DNA of 64,000 nt. Origin: Protonemura montana (Eukaryota > Arthropoda > Insecta > Plecoptera > Nemouridae). Shown here in pieces: positions 1-24,469 of this stretch (positions are counted from its first letter, which is position 1; each line of letters begins with the position of its first letter). The notes beneath the pieces were generated by a model. It was given only the letters and a program-made list of their open reading frames with translations. It was not told the DNA's origin and did not search any database. A program made the translations under genes and the position numbers. Location of the stretch: the NCBI GenBank assembly GCA_947568835.1, contig OX387608.1, positions 6,548,001 through 6,612,000 of the forward strand. The letters run 5' to 3'.

Positions 1-159
1 TATTAGTTACTATCTACATGTTAATCCTTTTTTTTTTAATATTTGCGAATTAGTACTTTTCTTGAACCTTAACTAAAATTGGTGCAGATATCTGTTCGAT
101 TAAGTTCAAACTCACCAGCTAGGTCAACCTGTACTGACTACAGTTTGCCTAACTTACAG

Positions 160-12763
<12,604 letters not shown>

Positions 12764-13900
12764 ACTCTAGAGACTGAAATCATGCTCACGTTCATTGTAA
12801 ATGATTTATCTTACAGGTTCTCAGGTTATTTGAGTTTCCATGCATCATACTCAACTCTTATTGACATGTTAATATGTGCAGGTATAGTATTTTCTGGAAA
12901 CGGCCCAAAAAATGGCCGGTACACAGCCTTTTGCCTAATAGCTGGACGTTGTTAGAAGGCTTAGTGTTGCCATTTTTGTTGGTGATTCTTATCCAGAGAA
13001 TACTGTAGGCACCCTTCTCGTTGTAATGACGCAAAGTTTCTTTTTTAAAATATGTTATGTTTAGGTATAAGCTGATAGCTTTTGATTAATGCCTTTGTAT
13101 TCGACTAGAATAAGTAATTAGTTTGGATATTTTTTGTAGATCTCCAGGAGTTCCAGATCTGAATGTGTATGGTTTCAATAATGGAAGGATTATTTGTACA
13201 AAGTGCTGTCAGTGCCAGAATTCTGATTATACATACTTATTATAAGATAAAATCATAAAATAATTGAATTTTTTCATAAAATCATTGATAAAATCATTGA
13301 TAAATTCATTGATAAGTTAGAGCTTGTTAAGAAGGAAGTGCCTTAAATTGATCAAGACTTTGCTGTTATATGAAATGTAACGTGCCAAAGGGCTGGGATA
13401 ACGAATATATGTTGATTGGGAAAGTAGAGGGAGAGTATGGAACTTACTGAGTGGGTGTGGCAAGTGGCGATGGTGGATAGTGGGTGTTGCCTTTATTACT
13501 GAAGAGAAGAGACTCAAGGAGTCTAAATAGTCAAACAGGCAAAATGTTCCCACTCCTGCTCGGTAAGTTTTGCGTTCTCCCTTTACTTTCCCAATCAACA
13601 TATTTGTTAAGTATGAAATGCTATCTTACAGAATTTTTAATTTGTAAATCCTTGCTATGTTTTGAAATTTGCTTTTTTAACATTTTATTTTCCTACAAAA
13701 AGCCACTGTAGTCATTGATTACGCTTTTTAAGAACTGTTTGTCCTGTCGCACCAAAAACTGCAACATTTTCAGTTACCTCTGCTCGACCCAATATCCTCT
13801 CCGCTTCTTTTGATTAGTACAAACAAATGTAAATCCCTTCACATAGAAGCAAAATGTTTAATTTCACAAACCCCTGAAAAAGGCACAGATTTTTTTTTTG
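12764..13900 (+). other. BLM 3' flank / 3' UTR
   Basis: AT-rich, no canonical AATAAA. Holds a short tandem of ATAAAATCATTG at about 13245-13318 and a hairpin at 13407-13603 (separate entry). No coding signal. Confidence 0.5.
13407..13603. repeat. 197-bp inverted-repeat (hairpin) element
   Basis: ATATGTTGATTGGGAAAG at 13407-13424 is exactly complementary to 13586-13603, and the pairing continues imperfectly for about 12 more bases. The enclosed ~135 bp are unrelated to anything else in the window. Either a short MITE or a long foldback in the BLM 3' flank. Confidence 0.6.
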
Positions 13901-13904
13901 GTCT

Positions 13905-14605
13905 CCTGGTCTGATTTCAACAAAATTTGCAGAGAACAATTTAGAGAACTCACCTTAGACCTGCCGTGTTTTTGAAAAAAATGTACCAAATAATTGTGGA
14001 ATTTTTCGAATATGTACGAAAATTTGCATATTTGATGGGCGTAGCAAAATCTTCAGTTTCATTCACCCCAGGAAAGAAAAGCCAACTTTTTTTTTGTTAG
14101 CGTTTTTGTTTGCGCTATAAGGGCCAAACGCCTGCTCCGATTGTAACGAAATTCGTAGAACACATTTAGAAGAAAACATTTCAAATACTGAGAATAGGTT
14201 AGTTATCATTTTCAATTCATTGAAGTGCTAGAGATTGTTTTTTCGGAAATTTCTGATTTGTGTTCTTAACTTGGACCCTCTGTGGTTTTAAACGGAATTG
14301 ATCAAATAGTTTTGAAACTATTCAAATTTTACGACAATTTTCTGATTATGTATAAAAGTTTTGGAGCTGTATTGTCAAAAGTATTCGATCATTTTCCTCC
14401 AAACTTTGCAAAGATGTGAAATATATCAAAATTAAATAGTTCCGAAGTTTTTGAGCCCTTTTGTTTTTTTTACTATTTTTAAATTAACATTTCCGACAGA
14501 ATTTTGTCAATTTTGGCTGTTTGGCATTAATCTATATAATAGATTGTTCGCACATTTTATCATCGCAAAATATCTCTGCGTTCATCTTACAACGCAACGC
14601 GTCCG
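13905..14605 (+). repeat. dispersed AT-rich repeat R1, copy 1
   Basis: The longest copy of a family recognised by AATTTGCAGAGAACAATTT, TTCATTCACCCCAGGAAAG, GTTTTTGTTTGCGC, GCCAAACGCCTGCTCCGATT and a 3' block ending near CGTCCGCGAAG. Other copies are at 22515, 24470, 35740 and 42880. Confidence 0.65.
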
Positions 14606-14851
14606 CGAAGTCCAAGAAGACTTTTATCTGAGAGAAAAGAATCATCATCATCTTAGACCGGTCATCTGTGATAGCAGCAAGCACTACCTGCTACAGAAAT
14701 TTGTCTTTAGACGATGCATTTTTGTAAAAATTTTAATCGTTTAATAGCGTTTAAATCTTTATGCGTACTCCTATTGTGTTTGAATATAAAATATTAAAAA
14801 AAAAGCCTTATGTTCGGAAAAAAAACCTGGTACTTGGGGCATCGGAATCAG

Positions 14852-14938
14852 GCAGAATATCCAATCGACTACGAGAGCGACTTGCGCCGGTTGCAGATTT
14901 TTCATTTATATAAATTGCAGGTGTACTACCCGCAACAG
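14852..14938 (+). CDS. candidate exon of an unrecognised gene
   Basis: Reads AEYPIDYESDLRRLQIFHLY and KLQVYYPQQ, then a good donor GTAAGC at 14939. The start at an AG (14850-14851) is a guess; its pyrimidine tract is poor. The GC content and the amino-acid mix look like coding sequence, not repeat. It joins in phase 0 to 15013-15147. I do not recognise the protein. Confidence 0.4.
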
Positions 14939-15012
14939 GTAAGCGAGTTACCGACCCATGGTCGTGATTTATCGAAATTTTTTAATGATCAAATTTATTT
15001 CACTTTCAACAG

Positions 15013-15147
15013 AGTTCGTGGCCTATTCTTCTATACTTAGTTAAAGACCAGCGCCTTGGAGTACATTATCCGGAAACGGAGTTCGGCTGGCGTTCCTCAA
15101 GTCGGGCTTTAATGGTTGAATTTTTGCGTCAGATCGTGGCAACGGCT
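15013..15147 (+). CDS. candidate exon of an unrecognised gene (second piece)
   Basis: A 135-nt symmetric exon between acceptor TTTCAACAG (ends 15012) and donor GTAAGC (15148). It encodes 45 residues including SSWPILLYLVKDQRLGVHYP and GWRSSSRALMVEFLRQIV. The frame continues from the preceding candidate without phase change. No further exon is seen before the tandem array that starts near 15400, so this may be an isolated remnant or part of a gene with very long introns. Confidence 0.45.
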
Positions 15148-15419
15148 GTAAGCCCATATTTTTTTGAAGTGGCTAAGTGCCCCAGCACTGCTTGGTGTTG
15201 GGGTCAGGCGAAACCTTCTTTCTCTAAATGCCCGTAGTCAATATCTTGGTGGAGTAATGTCTTCATTGTATATATATCGCAATCGTTTGTTGCGCATTTA
15301 TGTACGTTTGTAAATTGATTGTTAAATCAACTTTAATATTGTATTCGTGCGCTCTTTCCTATGTTCTTTTATTTTGAATACAGCAAAGAAGTGCAACTAC
15401 CTGGTGTTATCGTAGGACA

Positions 15420-15492
15420 ACTGTAGCTCTGCGGTTAGCGTGCTTGCACAGCAATCAGTCGGCATGAGTTCGAATCCCACTCAGGTAGTTTT
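15420..15492 (+). repeat. tRNA-like pol III module (a) of the first 1.66-kb unit
   Basis: TAGCTCTGCGGTTAGCGTGC fits an A box and GAGTTCGAATCCCACTC a B box, about 40 bp apart, followed by TTTTTT. No complementary acceptor stem is seen. Confidence 0.55.
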
Positions 15493-16078
15493 TTGGCTTT
15501 GCCTAGCTCTAGATACTCTAGTATTATATCAGTGAACGAAGATGCTGTCTAGAGTTAATGACAGAATTTGCCAACAGGTAGCGCTGATTGCAACAAAAAT
15601 ATCAAACTGAAGCACAACAACCCGATCCAATATTCCTATGTGATGTCAAGAAGGCCCGGCGGCGTTTCTTTGCACGCGGTCGTGGCCTGTGTGGTGAAGT
15701 GCTGTGATGTGCTTCTCCGCTGGTGGCGGCGGCAAGATTTGAATCACATGGGCAGTGAGAGTCAAAGGTCTAGACCAAAAAATGGTCAACCTATGCGACC
15801 AGTTCGAATTCCGTATATTATTTGGACGCACGGTTGTGATGAATGGCTGTTTGTTTATCTACGGTGAAAGATTCACGATGTGTAAATTGAACAAGACTTC
15901 GAAAACGTTATTACCTGTTCTACGATTCTGGGCAATATTGCAGCTGATTATAAGATGGTACCTTCGAAATATTTCGCGATTGAAAATCATCGATGCAATG
16001 GTCGAGAATTGTTCGGATTTTTCGCCGCTGCCGTCACAGTTAAATAATTTATGTATCGCAAATAACGATTCATTATCA

Positions 16079-16162
16079 CAGCGGTCCGAGTGGCCGTGCG
16101 GAGAGATTCTCTGAACAGTGTTCTGAGAGGCATGCGTTCGATTCCCATCTCCGGTACTTTTT
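16079..16162 (+). repeat. tRNA-like pol III module (b) of the first 1.66-kb unit
   Basis: CGAGTGGCCGTGCGGAGAGA and GCGTTCGATTCCCATCTC with an extra stem between them (GAGATTCTC, TCTGAGAGG), resembling Ser/Leu tRNA layout. The acceptor ends do not pair. Confidence 0.55.
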
Positions 16163-16837
16163 GTTTATAAAATCACATTTTTCATTTTCCAGAGCAAAAT
16201 AAAAAATTTCCGATAATTTTCCCAGGATGGGTTAGTTCCAGCCTGGCTACTAGGTGGCGCTGTCGTCGGCGTCGTGATGTTCCCCAAGGTCATGGTACAA
16301 AAAGTAAAAATTTGATAAATTTACGCGCTCGAAGCTTAGCAGAATAAACTGCAATGTATCGATTGTGATACCCACACGACATATGCGTGACCTTGACCTT
16401 AAGCCACTTCACATTTCATGACAGATGCAATGTGCAGCTTCCAAAATTCCTCGCCCCAAGCGCATAGAGACAAACAGGTCCGCACAAGAAGTGGACCTTG
16501 CCTCCAGCTATGGGGAGAGGTAGCTTTCGCCCGCTAACCAAACAGGGCATCTGCCGTCTGCCAAGTTTCGACGCAACCGAGCAAGACGACAGAACCCGAC
16601 TGGAGACAAGCCGTCCAGTAAATCTAATTCATCACTAGTCCTCTGGTTATCTATCAAGTATCACCGAACCCGCAGTAGTGTTGGCAAAATTGACGTTAGC
16701 GCTACCTGTTGGGTATCAAACGAACTTGATCAATTAATATTGGACATCGATCGGTAACAGGATACTACACTTTCGGCTATCGCAGGATGGCATTATCTCG
16801 TACCAATTTGTAGGATCAAAGAACGTGAGCGAAACGT

Positions 16838-16925
16838 GACTTGCTCGGTGGCCGGGCGGCAGAATCATCACTTCAAGCGCCGAGGGTCCGGGTTCACATC
16901 CCGACAGCAGAGCTGTTTTTGGTTT
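16838..16925 (+). repeat. tRNA-like pol III module (c) of the first 1.66-kb unit
   Basis: CTCGGTGGCCGGGCGGCAGA (A-box-like) and GGTCCGGGTTCACATCCCGA (B-box-like), followed by TTTTTGG. Repeated at the matching place in the other units. Confidence 0.55.
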
Positions 16926-19900
16926 TGGCGGAAAAGGATACGGTGATCCGTTAAGCGACCATGTTGCGAAGACATATTTTAAAAAGTAAATATTGACCTG
17001 AATATCTTCCTTGACAACTGAGCAGACCATTGATCGGTGACATTAGGCTCCTTATGTGTAACTGACTTCATACGGTCGCTGTGGCTCTGCTGTTAGCGTC
17101 CTTACTTAATAACCTATAGGCATGCGTTCAAATCCCGCCCGATTGGCTTTTTTGTTTTGCCAAGCTCGAGTTGCTCTGGTATCATACCAGTGAACTTAAA
17201 TACTGTCCAGAGTGAATGACAAAATTTGCCAACAGGTAGCGCTGATTGCCAAAAAAATATCAAACTGAAGCACAACAACCTGATCCAATATTCCTATGTG
17301 ATGTCAAGAAGGCCCGGCGGCGTTTCTTTGCACGCGGTCGTGGCCTGTGTGGTGAAGTGCTGTGATGTGCTTCTCCGCTGGTGGCGGCGAGATTTGAATC
17401 ACATGGGCAGTGAGAGTCAAAGGTCTAGACCAAAAAATGGTCAACCAATGCGACCAGTTCGAATTCCGTATATTATTTGGACGCACGGTTGTGATGAATG
17501 GCTGTATGGTTATCCACGGTGAAAGATTCACGCTGAGTAAATTGAACAAGACTTCGAAAACGTTATTACCTGTTCTACGATTTTGGGCAATATTGCAGCT
17601 GATGATAAGATGGTACCTTCGAAATATTTTTTGCTTGAAAATCATCGATGCAATGGTCGAGATTTGTTCGGATTTTTCGCCGCTGCCGTAACAGTTGAAT
17701 AATTTATGTATCGCAAATAACGAATCATTATCACGCGGTTCGAGTGGCCGTGTGGAGAGATTCTCTGAACAGTATACTGAGAGGCATGCGTTCGATTCCC
17801 ATCCCCGGTACTTTTTGTTTATAAAATCACATTTTTCATTTTCCAGAGCAAAATAAAAATTTTTCCGATAATTTTCCCAGGATGGGTTAGTTCCTGCCTG
17901 GCTACCAGGTGGCGCTGTCGTCGGCGTCGCGATGCTCTCCAAGGTCATGCTAAAAATAGTAAAAATTTCTGAAATTTACGCGCTCGGAGTTCAGCAGAAT
18001 AAAACGCAATGTATCGATTGTGATACCCACACGACACTTACGTGGTCTTGACCTTAAGCCACTTCACATTTCATGACAGATGCAATGTGAAGCTTCCAAA
18101 ATTCCTCGCCCCAAGCGCATAGAGACAAACAGGTCCGCACAAGAAGTGGACCTTGCCTCCAGCTATGGGGAGAGGTAGCTTTCGCCCGCTAACCAAACAG
18201 GACATCTGCCGTCCGCCAGGTTACGACGCAACCGAGCAAGACGACAGTACCCGACTGGAGACGAGCCATCCAGTGATTCCAATTCATCACTCGTCCTCTG
18301 GTTATCTATCAAGTATCACCGAACCCGCAGTAGAGTTGGCAAAATTGACGTTAGCGCTACCTGTTGGGTATCAAACGAACTTGATCAATTAATATTGGAC
18401 ATCGATCGGTAACAGGATACTACACTTTCGGCTTTCGCAGGATGGCATTGTCACGTACCAATTTGTAGGATCAAAGAACGTGAGCGAAATGTGTATTGCT
18501 CGGTGGCCGGGCGGCAGAATCATCGCTGCGAGAACCGTGGGTCCGGGTTCGCATCCCGGTAATGAGGCAATTTTTGGTTTTGGAAAAAAGGTTACTGTGA
18601 TCCGATAAGCGACCGTGTTGCGAAGATATATTTTAAAATGTAGTAAATATTGACCTGAATATCTTCCTTGACAGCTGAGCAGACCATTGATCGGTGACAT
18701 TAGGCTCCTTATGTGTAACCTGGCTGAACATGGTCGCTGTGGCTCTGCTGTTAGGGTCCTTACTTGATAACCGATAGGCATGCGTTCAAAAACCCACCCG
18801 ACTGGCTTTTTTGTTTTGCCAAGCTCGAGTTGCTCTGGTATCATACCAGTGAACTTAGATACTGTCAAGAGTGAATGACAAAATTTGCCAACAGGTAGCG
18901 CTGATTGCCAAAAAAATATCAAACTGAAGCACAACAACCTGATCCAATATTCCTATGTGATGTCAAGAAGGCCCGGCGGCGTTCCTTTGCACGCGGTCGT
19001 GGCCTGTGTGGTGAAGTGCTGTGATGTGCTTCTCCGCTGGTGGCGGCGAGATTTGAATCACATGGGCAGTGAGAGTCAAAGGTCTAGACCAAAAATTGGT
19101 CAACCAATGCGACCAGTTCGAATTCCGTATATTATTTGGACGCATGGTTGTGATGAATGGCTGTTTGTTTATCCACGGTGAAAGATTCACGATGAGTAAA
19201 TTGAACAAGACTTCGAAAACGTTATTACCTGTTCTACGATTTTGGGCAATATTGCAGCTGATTATAAGATGGTACCTTCGAAATATTTTTTGATTGAAAA
19301 TCATCGATGCAATGGTCGAGATTTGTTCGGATTTTTCGCCGCTGCCGTCACAGTTAAATAATTTATGTGTCGCAAATAACATAACAATATCACAGCGGTT
19401 CGAGTGACCGTGCGGAGAGATTCTCTGAACAGTAATCTGAGAGGCATGCGTTCGATTCCCGTCTCCGGTACTTTTTGTTTATAAAATCACATTTTTCATT
19501 TTCCAGAGCGAAATAAAAAATTTCCGATAATTTTTCCAGGATGGGTTAGTTCCAGCCTAGCTACCAGGTGGTGCTGTCGTCGGCGTCGCGATGCTTCCCA
19601 AGGTCATGCTAAAAAAAGTAAAAATTTTTGAAATTTACGCGCTCGGAGTTCAGCAGAATAAACTGCAATGTATCGATTGTGATACCCACACGACACATGC
19701 GTGGTCTTGACCTTAAGCCACTTCACATTTCATGACAGACGCAATGTGCAGCTTCCAAAATTCCTCGCCCCAAGCGCATAGAGACAAACAGGTCCGCACA
19801 AGAAGTGGACCTTGCCTCCAGCTATGGGGAGAGGTAGCTTTCGCCCGCTAACCAAACAGGGCATCTGACGTCTGCCAAGTCGACGCAACCGAGCAAGACG

Positions 19901-21925
19901 ACAGAACCCGACTGGAGACGAGCCGTCCAGTGAATCCAATTGATCACTCGTCCTCTGGTTATCTATCAAGTATCACCGAACCCGCAGTAGAGTTGGCAAA
20001 ATTGACGTTAGCGCTACCTGTTGGGTATCAAACGAACTTGATCAATTAATATTGGACATCGATCGGTAACAGGACACTACACTTTCGGCTATCGCAGGCT
20101 GGCATTGTCACGTAACAATTTGTAGGATCAAAGAAAGTCAACGAAACCTGTTCTTGCTCGGTGGCCGGGCGGCAGAATCATCGCTTCATGCGCCGTGGGT
20201 CCGGGTTCACATTCCGACAGCAGAGCTGTTTTTGGTTTTAGCGGAAAAGGATACGGTGATCCGTTAAGCGACCATGTTGCGAAGACATATTTTAAAATGT
20301 AGTAAATATTGACCTGAATATCTTCCTTGACAACTGAGCAGACCATTGATCGGTGACATTAGGCTCCTTATGTGTAACTTAGTTTGACTTGGTCGCTGTG
20401 GTTCTGCGGTTAGCGTCCTTACTTAACAACCAGTAGGCATGCGTTCAAAACCTGCCCGAACAGCATTTTTGTTTTGCCAAGCTTGAGTTGCTCTGGTATC
20501 ATACCAGTGAACTTAGATACTGTCCAGAGTGAATGACAAAATTTGCCAACAGGTAGCGCTGATTGCCACAAAAATATCAAACTGAAGCACAACAACCCGA
20601 TCCAATATTCCTATGTGATGTCAAGAAGGCCCGGCGGCGTTTCATTGCACGCGGTCTTGGCCTGTGTGGTGAAGTTCTGTGATGTGCTTCTCCGCTGGTG
20701 GCGGCGGCGAGATTTGAATCACATGGGCAGTGAGAGTCAAAGGTCTAGACCAAAAAATGGTCAACCAATGCGACCAGTTCGAATTCCGTATATTATTTGG
20801 ACGCACGGTTGTGATGAATGGCTGTTTTTTTATCCACGGTGAAACATCCACGATGAGTAAATTGAACAAGACTTCGAAAATGTCATTACCTGTTCTTCGA
20901 GTTTGGGCAATATTGCAGCTGATTATAAGATGGTACCTTCGAAATATTTTTTTGATTGAAAATCATCGATGCAATGGTCGAAATTTGTTCGGATTTTTCG
21001 CCGCTGCCGTCACAGTTAAATAATTTATGTATCGCAAATAACATAGAAATATCACAGCGGTTCGAGTGGCCGTGCGGAGAGATTCTCTGAACAGTAATCT
21101 GAGAGGCATGCGTTCGATACCCGTCTCCGATACTTTTTGTTTTTAAAATCACATTTTTCATTTTCCAGAGCAAAATAAATAATTTCCGATAATTTTTCCA
21201 GGATGGGTTAGCTCCAGCCTAGCTACCAGGTGGCGCTGTCGTCGGCGTCGTGAAGCTTTCCAAGGTCATGCTAAAAAAAGTAAAATTTTTTGAAATTTAC
21301 GCGCTCGGAGTTCATCAGAATAAACTGCAATGTATCGATTGTGATACCCACACGACACATGCGTGATCTTGACGTTAAGCCACTTCACATTTCATGACAG
21401 ATGCAATGTGCAGCTTCCAAAATACCTCGCTCCAAGCGCATAGAGACAAACAGGTCCGCACAAGAAGTGGACCTTGCCTCCAGCTATGGGGACAGGTAGC
21501 TTTCGCCCGCTAACCAAACAGGGCATCTGCCGTCTGCCAAGTTTCGGCGCAACCGAGCAAGACGACAGTACCCGACTGGAGGTGTGCCAGCCAGTGATTA
21601 AACGGGTCTACTCGTCCTCTGGTCTTGTATCAAGTATCACCGAACCCGCAGTAGAGTTGGCAAAATTAACGTTAGCGCTACCTGTTGGGTATCAAACGAA
21701 CTTGATCAATTAATATTGGACATCGATCGGTAACAAGATACTACACTTTCGGCTATCGCAGGCTGGCATTGTCACGTACCAATTTGTAGGCACAAAGAAG
21801 TATGATCAAATCCGTTCTCGTTCAGTAGCCGAGCGGCTGATTCAACGCTTCGAGCGCAGTGGGTCCAGGTTCACATCCCGTCAGCGTGTGTCTTTTTGGT
21901 TTTGGAGAAAAGGTCACTGTGATCC

Positions 21926-21988
21926 TGATTGATTTAGACTCATGTCTACTTGATTTAACCTAAGCACTAGTTTTATTGTTTATATGTT
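21926..21988 (-). mobile_element. ~63-bp retroposed fragment (S3) inserted in the fourth-fifth tandem unit
   Basis: Flanked by GGTCACTGTGATCC (21912) and GGTTACTGTGATCC (21989), a 14-bp duplication with one mismatch. The sister unit at 18588 has a single GGTTACTGTGATCC, that is, the empty site. The insert is the complement of a block also found at 5190-5240, 12343-12385 and 32345-32390 (CTAGTGCTAAGG...AGACATGAGTCTAAAA). Confidence 0.7.
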
Positions 21989-22514
21989 GGTTACTGTGAT
22001 CCGTTTGGCGAAGACATATTTTAAATGTAGTAATCATTGACCTGAATAATCCTTGACTGCTAAGCAGACCACAGATCGGTGACTTAAGCCTCCTTATGTA
22101 TGATGTCATTGTCACAGGGCAACTATGGCTCTGCGGTTAGCGTGCTCGCAAAGGAACTTAACGGCATGCGTTCAAATTCCGCCCGAACTGCGAATAGTAG
22201 CTTTTTGGCTTTGCAAAGCTCGAGTGGCTCTGGTATCATACCAGTGAACAAAGATGCTGTCCAGAGTGAATGATAGAATATGCCAACAAGTAGCGCTGAT
22301 TGCAATATTAATGTCGGACTGAAGCACACAACCCGATCCAATAGTCCTATGTGATGTCTTGAAGGCCCGGCGGCGTTTCCTTGCACGCGGTCGTGGCCTG
22401 TGTGGTGAAGTGCTGTGATGTGCTTCTCAGCTGGTGGCGGTGGCAAGATTTGAATCACATGGGCAGTGAGGGTCAAAGGTTTCGACTCAAGTTAGTCGAC
22501 CAATGCGACCAGTT

Positions 22515-22810
22515 CGATATGGTCCGATTTCAGGAAAAATTTGCAGAGAACAATTTCGAGTACTCACCTTAGACGTGTCGCGTTTCTGAGAAAAATGTTA
22601 CAAATAGTTGTGGGACTATTTAATATGTACGAAAATTTGTATATTTGATGGGCGTAGGAGAAATCTTCAATTTCATTCACCCCAGGAAAGAAAAAACACA
22701 TTTGTTTTTTTGTTTGTTCGCGTTTTTGTTTGCGCTCTAACGACTAAACGCCTACTCCGATTGTAACGAAATTATTAGAACACATTTTTGTGTTCTCAAC
22801 TTGGACACCA
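22515..22810 (+). repeat. repeat R1, copy 2
   Basis: Starts where the fifth 1.66-kb unit ends (AAAATTTGCAGAGAACAATTT) and matches copy 1 up to about AGAACACATTT. Confidence 0.65.
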
Positions 22811-23944
22811 TTGGAGATAAAACTCCCCCCCCCCCCCCTTTCCACCAACCATCACTTCCTTGCAATTTGTTTATCTCTTGGAGGGATTTGGAGAGAAGGG
22901 AAATATTGTTTGGAGGTGAAAGAGCTACATTACTGACGGTGATTTCAGTCCAAATTTAGTTGTGTTGTGGGAGAGCGTGGCTTTTTATTAGGAGTAAGCA
23001 TGAAACAAGAAATAATAGAAAAAAAAGCTGAGGAATTTTCAAACTTTTATGCATCGCTTACAGTTTTGTACTTGACCGCAATTTATTGTAACAAGTCACT
23101 ACGGTAGGGGCAAAAAAAAAAACTCTGCTAGAGAGAAGCCGACTCTCGGGAATGTTTATTTACTGTGTGTTTGTACCAAATTTCAGATTGGTAACCATAA
23201 ATGCAATAACCTCGATAGTGCGTTTTTGTCCGAAATATCAAACGCACTAACGAGGCTGCGCCAAAGGATTGTGTCCGATAAAAATGACTCTGTGCACTCT
23301 CATCATCTTATATGATGAAGTTGACCACCCTCCCCTCCTCAACTCCCTTTCCCCTAGCGTTCAATACCCCTAATTTTGCGAAATTATAAAAACCACTGCC
23401 ATATCAAATTTGAACACCATGAAACACTCGGACCATTATCTTAGTATTTTTCGTAGAAACTTTTATCTTATATCTAATATCACATGGAAAGTTCACGAGT
23501 CGATTTTCGTATCGGCATATTTTATAATTTTATATTTACAATTTTATTAAAAAATCGCTAAATAAATAGACAGAAACCTAGATTTCTGATTCTGTCGTAA
23601 AAGTGTTCAACATGGCGGTCACCCATCCAGTGTGCGATCCGCCCGTAGTGTTGCTTAACCTGAGCTTGTTGATAACCGGGGCATTTTGAAGATCCTGAAC
23701 GTGAAGCGAGTCGAGAATTCAAGCCAAGAATGAACAAACGCGTCTAAGAGAGACTCATGAGCCACATCATGGCAAAATTTAAAAAATTAAATGCTTAACT
23801 TTTCTTTCTTCTCTTATTTACACCACAGTTTATAATTAAAAATTTTAATAAACACAAAAAATTAATCGCTTCACCTCTGCTGCTCTGATAATAAAAAAGA
23901 GAGTTCCCATTTGTGGGGAGGTCCGACCAACAAATGTCCTAGAT
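22811..23944. other. spacer with no gene; 5S-like piece near 23610
   Basis: Holds a C run (about 22818-22838), AT-rich unique sequence, and at 23610-23690 the complement of a 5S-rRNA-like head (GGATGGGTGACCGCC on the - strand, preceded by GTTAAGCAACACTACG). No coding exon seen. Confidence 0.5.
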
Positions 23945-24140
23945 ATGTCAAATCTGATTTAAATTGCAAACGCTTGCAATGCGCAAGGTATTTTACTATG
24001 GGGAACACTAATAACCTCTAAAAAATTGAGACTCAAAAGGGGACTCCATCTATCACAGATATTGCTCCAACTCACGATACACCCGCAATAGGTGGCGATC
24101 AGGGTTCAAGCCTCCGTTTGGGGTTACATTCCTACACCTT
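23945..24140. repeat. rearranged fragment of SINE S1
   Basis: The left part matches the S1 3' tail on the - strand (TTGCAAACGCTTGCAATGC). The right part has the + strand core ACACCCGCAATAGGTGGCGA and CAGGGTTCAAGCCTCCG. So two pieces lie in opposite orientation. Confidence 0.5.
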
Positions 24141-24469
24141 TTTGGGACTTTTTTCCGCCAGATAAGTGGCGCAGTTCTTAGAGGTGCGTCATCACGGTGT
24201 CTCGGCGAAGGCTCGCCGGTGCTTTTCCAGAAGTCGGTGTGCCATGGCTCGGTAGTCCCGTTTAATGTCACTGGAAGAGGAGCGGGAATAGAGTCAGTTT
24301 TTTTTTTTGGTTTTTATGACAAAGATTAGAGACATTAGGTTAGAGACAAGAATTAAAATTTTCATTGTAGGCTGCTACGAGAAATCCTTGGGTACTTTGC
24401 AAAGTTAAAATATAATAATGTTTCGCTAATTAATGAGCGTTTCGAGCGGAGCTAAATCTTTAATTTCGC

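Larger units (their letters stand above)
15400..22510 (+). repeat. tandem array: 1.66-kb unit, four full copies plus a partial fifth
   Basis: The anchor CCAACAGGTAGCGCTGATTG recurs at 15571, 17229, 18888 and 20546 (spacing 1658, 1659, 1658), and a variant lies at 22283 (spacing 1737, lengthened by a small insertion). Each unit carries three tRNA-like modules: (a) GGCTCTGCKGTTAGCG with a GTTCAAATCCC-like B box; (b) GTTCGAGTGGCCGTGCGGAG with GCGTTCGATTCCC, shaped like a long-arm tRNA; (c) CTCGGTGGCCGGGCGGCAG with GGTCCGGGTTCACATCCC. A ~98-codon open stretch recurs in every unit but lacks an ATG, and its length differences fall in a GGC run, so I do not call it coding. The fifth copy breaks into repeat R1 at about 22515. 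Confidence 0.85.

Noticed and set aside
16079..16162. Functional tRNA-Ser/Leu gene
   Set aside because: A and B boxes are present but the acceptor-stem ends do not pair, and it recurs in every tandem unit.
15568..20842. A ~98-codon frame repeated in each 1.66-kb unit, as a gene family
   Set aside because: It starts at TTG, not ATG, overlaps open antisense frames, shows length change only in a GGC run, and lies in an array of pol III modules.
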